Assembly (NCBI RefSeq): GCF_018129405.1
Contig: NZ_JAFCLP010000005.1
Location: forward strand, 186,001 to 250,000
Direction of reading: 5' to 3'
Origin: Bradyrhizobium iriomotense
Lineage (GTDB): Bacteria > Pseudomonadota > Alphaproteobacteria > Rhizobiales > Xanthobacteraceae
DNA: 64,000 nt
The position numbers were made by a program, and so were the translations under genes. The notes under the pieces were generated by a model. That model saw only the letters and a program-made list of their open reading frames with translations, was not told the origin of the DNA and ran no database searches. Shown in pieces: positions 34,558 to 43,962 of the stretch (its first letter is position 1; every line of letters starts with the position of its first letter).

Positions 34558-35619
34558 TCAGCCTCGGCTGGACCGGCGATTTGCGCCGATTGGAAGCCGG
34601 TGCGAGCCGCGACCGGCTCGCACGAACTCGGCAAGCACCCTTTCGGCGCAGATGACGCGGTTGCGGCCGAGCCGCTTGGCGACATAGAGCGCCTCGTCGG
34701 CCTCGCCCAGCAGCCGGTCGGGGCCGCCGTCGGCCGCGCCGGGAATGCGGCTGGCGACACCGACGCTGAGGGTGACGTGCTCGCCGGCTCCGTTGGCGCC
34801 ATGGACGATCCGCAAGGCTATGACGGCGATGCGGATCTCCTCGGCGATGACGCAGGCGGCATCGCAATCCATGTCCGGCAGGATCAGCGCGAATTCCTCG
34901 CCGCCATAACGGCTGGCGAGGTCGAGCGGGCGCACGGCATGCCGGCTGACGACGGACGCGATCGCGCGCAGGCATTCGTCGCCGGTCTGGTGGCCGTGGT
35001 GGTCGTTGAACAGCTTGAAATGATCGACGTCGACGAACAGCAGCGCCATCGGCTTCTGCGTGCGCTCCGCGCGGGCCCATTCGCTCATCAGCATCTGGTC
35101 GAACGAGCGGCGGTTCGATAGGCCGGTGAGCCCGTCCTTGGTGGCGAGCTCTTTCAGCGCCATCTCGGCGCGCTTCTGGTCGGTGAGGTCGCGCAGCGTC
35201 TCCACCACCGCGATCAGCTCGCCGGCCTCGTCGTGGATGGGGCCGGCGTCGATGGCGAGGTAGAGCTGGCTGCCGAGCTTCGGCATCACGCACCAGTTCT
35301 CGGCGGAAAAGCCGAGCCCGTTATGGCCGCGCGCCGCATATTCCGAATAGAATTCCGGCAGCTGCTCGGGACGGTCGAGCGCGACGAGGTCGGCAAGGCA
35401 GGGGCGCTTGGTCTCATAGAAAGCCTGCCAGTGCCTGCTGGTGCCGATCACCTCGGAGGCGGCGACGCCGGTCAGCCGCTCGCAGGCCCTGTTCCAGATC
35501 ACGACGCGGCGCTGCGGGTCGATCACGAAGGTCGGCACCACCAGATGCTGCATCAGCCGCGCGGCATAGGATTCCGCAACGTCGACGGGCTTTGCCGGAG
35601 TCTTGTTTGGCTTCGTCAT
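34558..35619 (-). CDS. PAS-GGDEF diguanylate cyclase
   Basis: A 353-aa protein with an N-terminal PAS domain (VPTFVIDPQRRVVIWN near 32-47) and a GGDEF domain with the active-site motif GGEEF. The product-inhibition I-site RPLD lies exactly five residues before it. It should make cyclic di-GMP from two GTP, subject to feedback. Its ATG overlaps the stop of the upstream GGDEF-EAL gene by one base (TGATG), so the two are translationally coupled and probably act on the same local c-di-GMP pool. Confidence 0.9.
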   Translation of the reverse strand: MTKPNKTPAKPVDVAESYAARLMQHLVVPTFVIDPQRRVVIWNRACERLTGVAASEVIGTSRHWQAFYETKRPCLADLVALDRPEQLPEFYSEYAARGHNGLGFSAENWCVMPKLGSQLYLAIDAGPIHDEAGELIAVVETLRDLTDQKRAEMALKELATKDGLTGLSNRRSFDQMLMSEWARAERTQKPMALLFVDVDHFKLFNDHHGHQTGDECLRAIASVVSRHAVRPLDLASRYGGEEFALILPDMDCDAACVIAEEIRIAVIALRIVHGANGAGEHVTLSVGVASRIPGAADGGPDRLLGEADEALYVAKRLGRNRVICAERVLAEFVRAGRGSHRLPIGANRRSSRG

Positions 35620-38600
35620 CAGGCCACCGCCGCCACCGGTGCGGCATCGCCGGGGCCGAACAGTTTTCGGACCTCGGCGGCCGGCTTCGGCGCGCTGAAC
35701 AGGTAGCCCTGCATCTCGGTGCAGCCGAGGTTACGCAGCATCTCGCGCTGGGCCTCGGTCTCGACGCCCTCGGCGACCGTGGTCATGCTGCTGGCGGCGG
35801 CGATGTTCACCACCGCCTGCACGATGACGGGCGCGCCGCTGGTCTCGGCGATGTCGGCGACGAAGCAGCGGTCGATCTTGATCTTGTCGAACGGGAAGCG
35901 CTTGAGGTAGCTGAGCGAGGAGTAGCCGGTGCCGAAATCGTCGAGCGCGATGCGCACGCCGATCGAACGGAGCTGGTGCAGGATCGACAGCGCCGCCTCG
36001 TCGTCGCGGATCAGCACGGCCTCGGTGATCTCGAGCTCGAGCCGGCGCGGGTCCAGCCCGGAGGCGGCGAGCGCGCTGGCGATCCTGAGCGCCAGCGTGT
36101 CGCATTTGAGCTGCACCGGCGAGACGTTGACCGCAACCCGTATATGCGCCGGCCAGGTCGCGGCTTCGTTGCAGGCCATGCGCAGCACCCAGTCGCCGAG
36201 CTCGTTGATGAGGCCGGTATCCTCGGCGACCGGAATGAACTCCGCCGGCGACACCATGCCGCGCTCGGGATGGCGCCAGCGCAGCAGCGCCTCGCAGCCG
36301 GAGACCGCGCCCGAGCGCAGATCGACCAGCGGTTGATAGTGGATCTCGAAGCCGCCGTTCACCAGGGCCTGGCGCAGATCCTGCTCCATGGTCAGGCGCG
36401 CCTTGGCGCTCGCATCCATCTCCGGCTCGAAGAAGCGGTGGGTGCGGCGCCCCTCGGCCTTGGCGCCGTACATCGCGAGGTCGGCGTTCTTGATGAGCTG
36501 GTCGAGATCGGCCCCGTCCTGAGGCGCCAGCGCAATGCCGATGCTCGCATCGGTGGAGAGCTGGTGTCCGAGGCAGTGATAGGGCTGCCGGATCGCCTCG
36601 TAGATCCGCGTCACGAAGGACAGCACGTCGGTGGAGGACTGGACCGCGGTCTGGATCACCGCGAATTCGTCGCCGCCGAGTCGCGCGATCAGATCGCCCT
36701 TCTTGAGGCAGCCGCGCAGGCGGGTCGCGATCGCCTTCAGCAGCTCGTCGCCGACGTGATGGCCGAGCGAATCGTTGATGCCCTTGAACTCGTCGACGTC
36801 GATATAGAGCAGCGCGAACTGCGCGCCGCTCGCGACCTTTGCCAGCTCGCACTCGATCTGCTCGCGGAACAGCGTGCGGTTCGGCAGGTCGGTCAGCGCA
36901 TCGTAATGCGCCATATGCGCGATCTTCTCGTGGTCGCGCCGCCTTTCGGTGACGTCCTCGACGACACTGATGAGGTAGCGCGGCTCGCCGGCCTTGTCGC
37001 GAATGCCGATCCGGGTCGAGGTGATATAGCGCGGTCCCTTGGTCTGGCTTCGCCAGGCATGCTCGTCCTTGAACAATCCCTCGGCGGCCTGCAGCGCCTT
37101 GCTGTCGTCCTCGGTGACGAGCCTGGCCTCCTCGTCCGGGTACAGGTCGAAGGGGGTCTTGCCGACGATCTCTTCGCTGGACTGGCCGAACTGCTCCTCG
37201 GCGGTCCGGTTGACCAGCAGGTATTGCCGCGTTCCGGCGTCCTTCACCGTGATCTGGGATGGGATGTGATCGATGATCTCGCGCAGGAACATGTAGTTGC
37301 GGTCGCGCTCCTGCTCCAGATTGCGCCGCTCGGTGATCTCCTCGATCGTGGCGACCCAGCCACCCTGCGCAAGCGGGGTGTTGATGACCTGGAAGGCGCG
37401 GCCGTTGGGCAGCTCGTGGACCCTGGTGGACACCGTGCCTTCGGCGACCACCCGCATCACATCGGCGCAAAACACCTCGACGTCGCCGCCGAACGCGCCA
37501 CGTTCCTTGCGATGATACATCGCCTCGCGGATGTGACAGCCGGGCTTGATGACGTCGTGGGAGAGGCCGAACATGTCGGCGTAGCGGCGGTTGCAGGTGA
37601 CGATGTAGCCGCTCGCGTCGTACAGGATCAGCCCTTGCGACATGTTGTTGAGGGCGGTGTCGAGCCGTAGCCGCTCCGCCTCGATCCGCTGCTGAGCCTC
37701 GCGGTTCTGCCGGTGGATCTGGCGAATGATCAGGTAGAGGATCAGCGCGATCACGGCGGCCGAAAGCGCGGCCGTGGTGACCATGAAGCCGGTCTGCTGC
37801 CGCCAGTCCGCAAGCGCTGCAGCCGTGGTGTTGGTGGCGACGATGACCAGCGGGAAATGCTTCAGTGACACCGCCGAGCCGAGCCGCTCCTCGTGGTCGA
37901 TCGGGCTCCTGACGCGAAGCGTGTGCTGGCCGCCCTTGGTCAGCACCTTCCGCATCAGCGGCGCGTCCTTGAAGCTCCTGCCGATCAGCTCCTCGACATG
38001 AGGGTAGCGTGCCAGCATCTTGCCTTCGCGGTCGAACAGCGAGATCGCCGTGCCCTCGGCGAGTGCCACGGATGCGAAATAGCTCTGGTAGGTGTCCGGA
38101 TCGATCCGGCGGACCATCGCGCCGAAGAAGGTGCCGTCGGCGCCGCGCAGCCGTCGTGCGACGATCGTGGTCCATTTGCCGATGATGAAGCTGCGGACCG
38201 ATTCCAGGATGACCGGCTCGGCCATCGGATCGGATTTCAGCGTCTGAAAGTAGGCGCGCGAGGAAATATTGATCTTGGGCAGCGGCTGGGCCCGCGACCA
38301 GTTGATGAGTTCTCCGTCGGCATCGTAGATCGCGATGTCGCCGAGATAGGAGACGGAGCTGATCTTGCTGCGCAGCATCTGGTTCGCCGCAAGGCCCGAC
38401 ATGCGCTCGCGGAACATCGCGGGCGAGGTGATCTCCGGCAGGTTCATTTGCCCGATCAGATCGGCGGCAACGACATCGGAGTCTTCAAATTGCTGATCGA
38501 AGTGCCGCGCGATCAGCTGCACCGTGTTTTCCAGCTCGCGCTCGCGATTGGCCAGGGTCCGCTCGCGGAATTCGCCGACGGCCATGGCGGTCACGGCGAA

Positions 38601-38729
38601 GATGCCCGCGACCAGCAGCACGCCGCACAGGGTCAGCCACAGGACAGGGCCACGACGCGCCAAGGCCGCCCAGCCGTTTTTCGCGGCTAGGGACATTCCG
38701 GCTGCCATCGTGGAAAAGACCTGGCGCAT
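35619..38729 (-). CDS. Membrane Cache-PAS-GGDEF-EAL protein
   Basis: A 1036-aa protein. A membrane segment lies near residues 28-50, a periplasmic Cache-like sensor spans about 55-285 and a second membrane segment sits near 305-330. Then come two PAS domains, GGDEF (RLGGDEFAVI) and EAL (GCEALLRW, DDFGTGYSS). Catalytic motifs of both output domains look intact. The I-site position reads KKGD, not RxxD, so the cyclase half would lack classical feedback inhibition. It is a bifunctional c-di-GMP enzyme responding to an external signal; the dominant direction cannot be read from sequence. Confidence 0.9.
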   Translation of the reverse strand: MRQVFSTMAAGMSLAAKNGWAALARRGPVLWLTLCGVLLVAGIFAVTAMAVGEFRERTLANRERELENTVQLIARHFDQQFEDSDVVAADLIGQMNLPEITSPAMFRERMSGLAANQMLRSKISSVSYLGDIAIYDADGELINWSRAQPLPKINISSRAYFQTLKSDPMAEPVILESVRSFIIGKWTTIVARRLRGADGTFFGAMVRRIDPDTYQSYFASVALAEGTAISLFDREGKMLARYPHVEELIGRSFKDAPLMRKVLTKGGQHTLRVRSPIDHEERLGSAVSLKHFPLVIVATNTTAAALADWRQQTGFMVTTAALSAAVIALILYLIIRQIHRQNREAQQRIEAERLRLDTALNNMSQGLILYDASGYIVTCNRRYADMFGLSHDVIKPGCHIREAMYHRKERGAFGGDVEVFCADVMRVVAEGTVSTRVHELPNGRAFQVINTPLAQGGWVATIEEITERRNLEQERDRNYMFLREIIDHIPSQITVKDAGTRQYLLVNRTAEEQFGQSSEEIVGKTPFDLYPDEEARLVTEDDSKALQAAEGLFKDEHAWRSQTKGPRYITSTRIGIRDKAGEPRYLISVVEDVTERRRDHEKIAHMAHYDALTDLPNRTLFREQIECELAKVASGAQFALLYIDVDEFKGINDSLGHHVGDELLKAIATRLRGCLKKGDLIARLGGDEFAVIQTAVQSSTDVLSFVTRIYEAIRQPYHCLGHQLSTDASIGIALAPQDGADLDQLIKNADLAMYGAKAEGRRTHRFFEPEMDASAKARLTMEQDLRQALVNGGFEIHYQPLVDLRSGAVSGCEALLRWRHPERGMVSPAEFIPVAEDTGLINELGDWVLRMACNEAATWPAHIRVAVNVSPVQLKCDTLALRIASALAASGLDPRRLELEITEAVLIRDDEAALSILHQLRSIGVRIALDDFGTGYSSLSYLKRFPFDKIKIDRCFVADIAETSGAPVIVQAVVNIAAASSMTTVAEGVETEAQREMLRNLGCTEMQGYLFSAPKPAAEVRKLFGPGDAAPVAAVA

Positions 38730-38904
38730 TCCCCCTCCCTGGAAGGACAGGAATACACCTCACAAATGGCGCAAAGCTTAGGAAAACCAGTTACCTAAGG
38801 ATTAAATCAGGTTGCGCTGGCGTGTCCATATGGCGCCGGACGCGAAGCACGTCGCGGTTGCGCTGCGTCCGCGGCAACCGCTGCGCTGCATCATTAATCG
38901 ATGC

Positions 38905-39990
38905 TTAATGCGAGGGGCCCGCGGTCTTCTTGCCGCCGCCATGGCGCAGCCGTCCGACCACGCCGGTCGGAAAGAAGTAGACGCTGGCGATGAAGAGCAG
39001 CCCGAGCCACAGCAGCCAGCGGTCGGGATGCAGCAGCCCCGGCAGCAGCGGCAGGCCGGCTTCCGACGCCGCCTTGGAGGCGACGCCCATCAGCGACTGC
39101 AGATAGTTCTGCGCGAGGATGAAGATGGTGGCGCCGATGATCGCACCGTAGATCGTGCCCATGCCGCCGATCACCACCATCAGCAGGATGTCCAGCATGA
39201 TGGAGAAGCTGAGCGAAGTGTCGGGACCTGCATAGCGCAGCCACAGCGCGTTCAAAATGCCGGCGCTGGCGGCAACCAGCGCGGCGAGGCAGTTGGCGTA
39301 GGTCAAGTGGAAGACGGTGCGGAAGCCGAGCGCCTCGGCGCGAAAGCGGTTCTCGCGGATCGCCTGCAGCACGCGGCCGAACGGCGAGTTCACCACCCGC
39401 AACAGAGCGAGGATCATCAGCGCCGAGATCGCGAACACCAGGTAGAAGGTCAGGATGCGGCCGTTGATCTCGAAGCCGAACAGGTTCTTGGAGATCAGCA
39501 CCGTGCCGGGGCGCAGCAGCTCCGGCAGCTGGAAGCTGCGCCCGTCCTCACCGCCGGTCAGCCAGGAGAGCTGCGAGGCGAGGACCTGGAAGGCGGAGGC
39601 GACCGCGAGCGTGATCATGGCAAAGAAGATCGCGGCCACCCGCAGCGAGAACAGGCCGATGGCGAGCGCAAGCAGCGCGGCGAGCGGCAGGCCGGTGACA
39701 ATGCCGGTTGCGACCGCGGCCCAGTTCGGCCCCATGCCGTACAGCGCGATGGCGATGGCGTAGCTGCCGATGCCATAGAACATGGTGTGGGCAAACGATA
39801 CCGAGCCGGTATAGCCGAGCAGCAAATCGTAGGAGGCGACCAGCGCGGCGAAGACGCAGATCTTGGCCGCGACGTTCAGCGCCTTGGCGCCCGGGAACAG
39901 GAACGGCGTCGCCGCCAGCGCCAGGATGATGACAACGAGAAGGAGCGTGAGCACACGGCTCCGCGGCGGATCGCCCGAGAGCATCATCAT
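38905..39990 (-). CDS. livM: Branched-chain amino acid ABC permease LivM-type
   Basis: A 361-aa integral membrane protein with about nine hydrophobic segments and the conserved family stretch GYTGSVSFAHTMFYGIGSY near 68-86. The RENRFRAEALGF coupling motif contacts the ATPases. Three consecutive ATGs (39990, 39987, 39984) overlap the livH stop, so the first is chosen. It is the last gene of the liv operon. It forms the translocation pore with LivH. The substrate is probably a carboxylate or branched-chain amino acid, given the adjacent CoA-transferase. Confidence 0.9.
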   Translation of the reverse strand: MMMLSGDPPRSRVLTLLLVVIILALAATPFLFPGAKALNVAAKICVFAALVASYDLLLGYTGSVSFAHTMFYGIGSYAIAIALYGMGPNWAAVATGIVTGLPLAALLALAIGLFSLRVAAIFFAMITLAVASAFQVLASQLSWLTGGEDGRSFQLPELLRPGTVLISKNLFGFEINGRILTFYLVFAISALMILALLRVVNSPFGRVLQAIRENRFRAEALGFRTVFHLTYANCLAALVAASAGILNALWLRYAGPDTSLSFSIMLDILLMVVIGGMGTIYGAIIGATIFILAQNYLQSLMGVASKAASEAGLPLLPGLLHPDRWLLWLGLLFIASVYFFPTGVVGRLRHGGGKKTAGPSH

Positions 39991-40997
39991 CGGCTGGTCA
40001 CCGCATAGAGGCCGCGCGGCCGCCACATCAGAATGGCGACCATCAGCAGGATGTTGGAGACGAGGGCGAGCTTCGGCACCAGGAAGCCGCCGTAATTGGC
40101 GACCATGGCGACGAGGATCGCGCCGATGAAGCAGCCGCCGATCGACCCTAAGCCGCCGATGATGACGACGATGAAGATCAGGACGGTGAGGTCGTCGCTC
40201 ATGGAGGCGTGGACCTGCTCGCGATAGAGCGCCCACATCACGCCGCCGAGGCCGGCCAGCGCCGATCCCGTCATGAACACGCCGAGGAACAGGCGGCGGA
40301 TGCGATAGCCGAGCGCCTCGACCATCTCGCGGTTCTCGACACCGGCACGGATCAGAAGGCCGAGCTTGGTGCGGTTGAGCACGAGCTGGATCGCGATGAA
40401 GACGGCAAGCCCGATCAGCATCGCCAGCACACGGTATTTGGCGATGGCGACGTCGCCGAGGATGAAGGAGCCGCGCAGCGAGGCGGGCAGCGGCATCGGG
40501 ATGATCTGTGGTCCCCACAGCGCATAGAGCGTCTGCTCGGCCACGATCAGGCCGCCCGTGGTCATCAGGATCTGCTTCAGATGCTGGCCATAGACCGGCA
40601 GGATCAGCACGCGCTCGACGACGAGGCCGAGCGCGCCTGACACCGCCATCGAGAGCAGCGCGGCCGGAGCGAGCACCGCGAGGTTCATCCAGAGCGAATC
40701 CGCCTGGATGGACGCTGCGAACGGCGCCAGCACCAGCGTTGCGACATAGGCTCCGACGGCAATGAAGGCGCCATGGCCGAAATTGAGCACGTCCATCAGG
40801 CCGAACACCAGCGTTAGCCCTGAGGCCATGATGAAGATCATCATGCCCATGGCGAGGCTCGCGACGGTCAAGGTCAGCCAGGAGCTGGTCGATCCGATCA
40901 GCGGGATCATCAGAAGCGCGAGCGCGATCGGCAGCAGGACCGGCGCGATGTCGCGCTTCGGTTTCGGCAGTGGATCGGTTGCAGCAAGGTCAGTCAC
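39987..40997 (-). CDS. livH: Branched-chain amino acid ABC permease LivH-type
   Basis: A 336-aa membrane protein starting with GTG 40997, which overlaps the livF stop by 4 bases (GTGA). About eight transmembrane segments are present. The family motif LVFGLMDVLNFGHGAF is near 68-83 and the ATPase-contact segment ENREMVEALGYRIRR is near 214-228. Upstream extension of the frame lies inside livF and is not coding. It pairs with LivM in the permease. Confidence 0.9.
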   Translation of the reverse strand: MTDLAATDPLPKPKRDIAPVLLPIALALLMIPLIGSTSSWLTLTVASLAMGMMIFIMASGLTLVFGLMDVLNFGHGAFIAVGAYVATLVLAPFAASIQADSLWMNLAVLAPAALLSMAVSGALGLVVERVLILPVYGQHLKQILMTTGGLIVAEQTLYALWGPQIIPMPLPASLRGSFILGDVAIAKYRVLAMLIGLAVFIAIQLVLNRTKLGLLIRAGVENREMVEALGYRIRRLFLGVFMTGSALAGLGGVMWALYREQVHASMSDDLTVLIFIVVIIGGLGSIGGCFIGAILVAMVANYGGFLVPKLALVSNILLMVAILMWRPRGLYAVTSR

Positions 40998-41716
40998 TGA
41001 TGCGCCTCCAGGCTCAGGCCGAGCAGCCGCTCCTGCAGCGGCACGTCGGCGGCGAGCGCCGCCATCTCGCCGCGATGAACGATGGTGCCGTTGTCCATCA
41101 CCAGCACGCTGTCGCCGAGCTCGCGGGCGGCAAAGAAATTCTGTTCGACCAGAAGAATTGTTGCGCCCTTGCGCTTGATTTCCTTCAGGCACTCGATCAG
41201 CGCCATCACGATGGCCGGTGCCAGCCCCTTGGTCGGCTCGTCGATCAAGAGCAGCTTGCGCGGCTCGATGATGGCGCGCGCGATGGACAACATCTGCTTT
41301 TGCCCGCCCGAGAGGCTACCCGCCCGCGACAGCCAGAACCGGCGCAGCGCCGGGAAGAAGCCAAAAATCCAGTCGAGCTGGGCGTCGTCGAGCGGCCCGT
41401 CACGGGCCGCGAGCACCAGATTCTCCTTCACCGTCAGGTCGGAGAACACCGCCATGCTCTCCGGCACGTAGCCGACGCCGAGCCGGGCGATGTCGGGCGT
41501 GGCGCGGCTCTCGATGTGCTCGCCGGCGAGGGTGATCTCACCGCTCGAGGCCTGCCACAAGCCCATGATGGTGCGCAGCGTCGTGGTCTTGCCGGCGCCG
41601 TTGCGGCCGAGCAGCATCGTGACCTGTCCTTGCGGGACGGCGAGATCGATGCCCTGAAGGATGTGATAGCGCCCGATATGGGTGTGCACGCCCGAGAGTT
41701 TTAAGAGATCGCTCAT
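40994..41716 (-). CDS. livF: Branched-chain amino acid ABC ATPase LivF-type
   Basis: A 240-aa ABC ATPase: Walker A GRNGAGKTT near 37-45, signature LSGGQKQ near 136-142, Walker B LLLIDEP and H-loop near 191. The size and the EQN-F segment typical of the LivF branch separate it from LivG. It overlaps livG by 4 bases upstream and livH by 4 bases downstream, so the operon is translationally coupled. It drives transport with LivG on the cytoplasmic face. Confidence 0.9.
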   Translation of the reverse strand: MSDLLKLSGVHTHIGRYHILQGIDLAVPQGQVTMLLGRNGAGKTTTLRTIMGLWQASSGEITLAGEHIESRATPDIARLGVGYVPESMAVFSDLTVKENLVLAARDGPLDDAQLDWIFGFFPALRRFWLSRAGSLSGGQKQMLSIARAIIEPRKLLLIDEPTKGLAPAIVMALIECLKEIKRKGATILLVEQNFFAARELGDSVLVMDNGTIVHRGEMAALAADVPLQERLLGLSLEAHQ

Positions 41717-42477
41717 GCTGCGCTCTTCGGGGCTACGCCGAGATAGGCCTCCTGCACGATCGGCGAGGCGATCACCTCGGCCGGCGGACCATCTGCAACG
41801 AGTTGTCCGTTATGCAGCACGATAATGCGGTCGGCGAGCGAGCGCACCACGTTCATCTTGTGCTCGACGAGAAGAATGATCTTGCTCCTGTCCTGCTTGA
41901 GCTGCGCGATCAGGTTGAGGACGACAGGCACCTCGTCGATGCTCATGCCTGCGGTCGGCTCGTCGAACATGAACACTTTCGGCTCCAGCGCGATCATCAG
42001 CGCCACCTCGAGCTTGCGCTGGTCGCCATGCGACAGCGCGGTCGCGGCGACGCCGCGACGATTGCCGAGCGCGACCTGGTCGAGGATGGCGTCGGCGCGC
42101 GCGATCAGGTCGCGGCGCACCATCCAGGGCCGCAGCATGTCGTAATGCGTGCCGTTCGCCGCCTGCACCGCGAGGCGGACGTTCTCCTCCACGGTGAGAT
42201 TCGGAAACAGATTTGTCAGTTGGAACGCGCGTCCGAGACCCGCACGGGTCCGCAGCGGCGCCGAATGCTGGGTGATGTCGGTGCCGTCGAACAAAATGCT
42301 GCCGCTCGATGCGCGCAGCTGGCCCGAGATCAGGTTGAAATAGGTGGTCTTGCCGGCGCCGTTCGGCCCGACGATGGCGGTGAGCTCGCCCGGGCGGAAC
42401 GTGCAGGTGACGTTGTTGACCGCGACATGTCCGCCGAAGCGGATGGTGAGGTCACGGGTTTCGAGGGTGAGCGTCAT
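41713..42477 (-). CDS. livG: Branched-chain amino acid ABC ATPase LivG-type
   Basis: A 254-aa ABC ATPase: Walker A GPNGAGKTTYFN near 37-48, signature-like LSHGDQRKLEVA, Walker B VFMFDEPTAGM, and the LivG-specific VEHKMNVVRSLADRI. The signature reads LSHGDQ in place of LSGGQ, a common variant in this subfamily. First of the four transport-core genes after the binding protein; a palindromic repeat separates it from the latter. Confidence 0.9.
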   Translation of the reverse strand: MTLTLETRDLTIRFGGHVAVNNVTCTFRPGELTAIVGPNGAGKTTYFNLISGQLRASSGSILFDGTDITQHSAPLRTRAGLGRAFQLTNLFPNLTVEENVRLAVQAANGTHYDMLRPWMVRRDLIARADAILDQVALGNRRGVAATALSHGDQRKLEVALMIALEPKVFMFDEPTAGMSIDEVPVVLNLIAQLKQDRSKIILLVEHKMNVVRSLADRIIVLHNGQLVADGPPAEVIASPIVQEAYLGVAPKSAA

Positions 42478-42506
42478 GATCGTAAGGTGTCTCGACTGGG
42501 ACGATA

Positions 42507-42667
42507 CACCTCTCCCCGGAGGGGAGAGGTCGATTTACGCAGCAAATCGGGTGAGGGGACTCAGGTCCCACGTGGGGGCGGGACCCCTCACCCGCGCTGG
42601 AGCCTGTCATCGGGCGCGCCTTCGGCGCGACCCGGTGGGCGCGACCTCTCCCTATGGGAGAGGTGAA
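42507..42667. repeat. Palindromic intergenic repeat, CCTCTCCCC family
   Basis: Nested inverted blocks: CCTCTCCCCGGAGGGGAGAGG at the left, GGGTGAGGGG facing CCCCTCACCC in the middle, and CCTCTCCCTATGGGAGAGG at the right. The same blocks occur at 56349-56479. It lies between the binding-protein gene and livG within one operon, where it could form a strong stem in the mRNA and tune expression of the downstream genes. Confidence 0.7.
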
Positions 42668-42671
42668 GCGC

Positions 42672-43856
42672 TCACCGCTTGTTCTTAACCGGAACGTCCA
42701 TGTCCTCGATCTTCAGCTCGCGCACCGGCTCGAGCACGGCCCAGGCGACGTTCGGATCGACCTTGACCTTGAAGTGATACATGCTCTGCAGCGCCTGATG
42801 GTCTTCTTTGCGGAACACCATCTTGCCCTTCGGCGTGTCGAACTCCAGGCCTTCCATCGCCGTGATCAGCTTCTCGGTGTCGGTCGACTTCGCCTTGGTG
42901 ACGGCGGCGACGACGGACATCGCGGCCGCGAAACCGCCGGCGGTGAAGAAGTCCGGCGGCGCCTTGAAGCGCTTCTGGTGCTCGGCGACCAGCCAGTCGT
43001 TCACGGGGTTCTTCGGGATCTCATAGAAGTAATAGGTCGCGCCTTCCATGCCGGGCAGGCTCTTATAGGCGGCGAGCGCCGGCAGGATGTTGCCGCCGGT
43101 GGACAGCTCGATGCCGTAGCGCTTCGGGTCCATGTCCTGGAGTTTCGCCAGCGGATTGCCGGCGCCGGCCCAGATTACCCAGATCACCTTGCGGCCCGGC
43201 TTGTCCTTCAGCGCGTCGAACAGGCGCTGGCCGACCGCGGTGAAGTCGGTGGTCGAGGTGGGGGCATATTCTTCCGCAGCCAGCGTCGCGCCGGTCTTGG
43301 CCAGCGCCTCCTTGAAGGCAGCGACGCCGTCGCGGCCGAAGGCGTAGTCCTGCGCCAGCGTCGCGACGGTGACACCCTGCTTGCCGATCGCGACCGCGTT
43401 GGAGATCGCGTCCTGCGAGGAGTTGCGCGCGGTGCGGAAGATGTAGCGATTCCACTTCTCGCCGGTAATCTGGTCCGCGACGGCGGGCTCGACGATCAGG
43501 ATCTTCTTGTTCTCTTCGGCGACCGGGAGAATCGCGAGCGCCGCGGCCGACGAGGTCGTGCCGATGGCGATGTCGGCCTTGTCGTCCTGATAGGCTTCCG
43601 CGAGCGCGGCCTTGGCAAGGTCCGGCTTGCCCTGGTCGTCCTTGGTGATGATGACGATCTTGCGACCGTCGAGCGTCATGGTGCCCTTGGTGGCGTATTC
43701 AAAACCCATCTGCAGGCCGGTCTCGGTCTGCTTGGCATAGGCTTCCAGCGGACCGGTCTTGCCGTAGATCAGCGCGACCTTGAGGTCGTCGGCCCGTGCG
43801 GAGGTGCTCGCGGCGAGGGCGAGGATGGTTGTTGTTATGATGAATGATCGACGCAC
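42672..43856 (-). CDS. ABC transporter periplasmic substrate-binding protein, LivK/Peripla_BP_6 type
   Basis: A 394-aa protein beginning with a signal peptide (RRSFIITTTILALAASTSA, cleavage after ARA). GTG 43856 is preceded by AGGAGGG, which fixes the start against a longer upstream frame. The mature protein has the bilobed type I fold (KVALIYGKTGPLEAYAKQT at the ligand cleft). It delivers substrate to LivHMGF. The ligand is not predictable; the CoA-transferase upstream suggests a short carboxylate or aromatic acid. Confidence 0.9.
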   Translation of the reverse strand: MRRSFIITTTILALAASTSARADDLKVALIYGKTGPLEAYAKQTETGLQMGFEYATKGTMTLDGRKIVIITKDDQGKPDLAKAALAEAYQDDKADIAIGTTSSAAALAILPVAEENKKILIVEPAVADQITGEKWNRYIFRTARNSSQDAISNAVAIGKQGVTVATLAQDYAFGRDGVAAFKEALAKTGATLAAEEYAPTSTTDFTAVGQRLFDALKDKPGRKVIWVIWAGAGNPLAKLQDMDPKRYGIELSTGGNILPALAAYKSLPGMEGATYYFYEIPKNPVNDWLVAEHQKRFKAPPDFFTAGGFAAAMSVVAAVTKAKSTDTEKLITAMEGLEFDTPKGKMVFRKEDHQALQSMYHFKVKVDPNVAWAVLEPVRELKIEDMDVPVKNKR

Positions 43857-43962
43857 GATGGTCCCTCCTGATTCAAAGTTTCTCGATAACAGCGATTTGC
43901 ACAACACTACGAACATTGCAATTGAACCTCCGGCCGAGCGTGTCGGCCTTTTCGAGCATGCA

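Noticed and set aside
35592-37670. Long plus-strand open frame of 692 codons
   Set aside because: It is antisense to the GGDEF-EAL gene. High-GC codon bias creates long mirror frames; the product is Arg/Gly/Asp-rich without domains, while the minus strand shows full catalytic motifs.
35731-38175. Minus-strand frame of 814 codons overlapping the GGDEF-EAL gene
   Set aside because: Same strand but shifted phase; arginine-rich shadow of the true gene.
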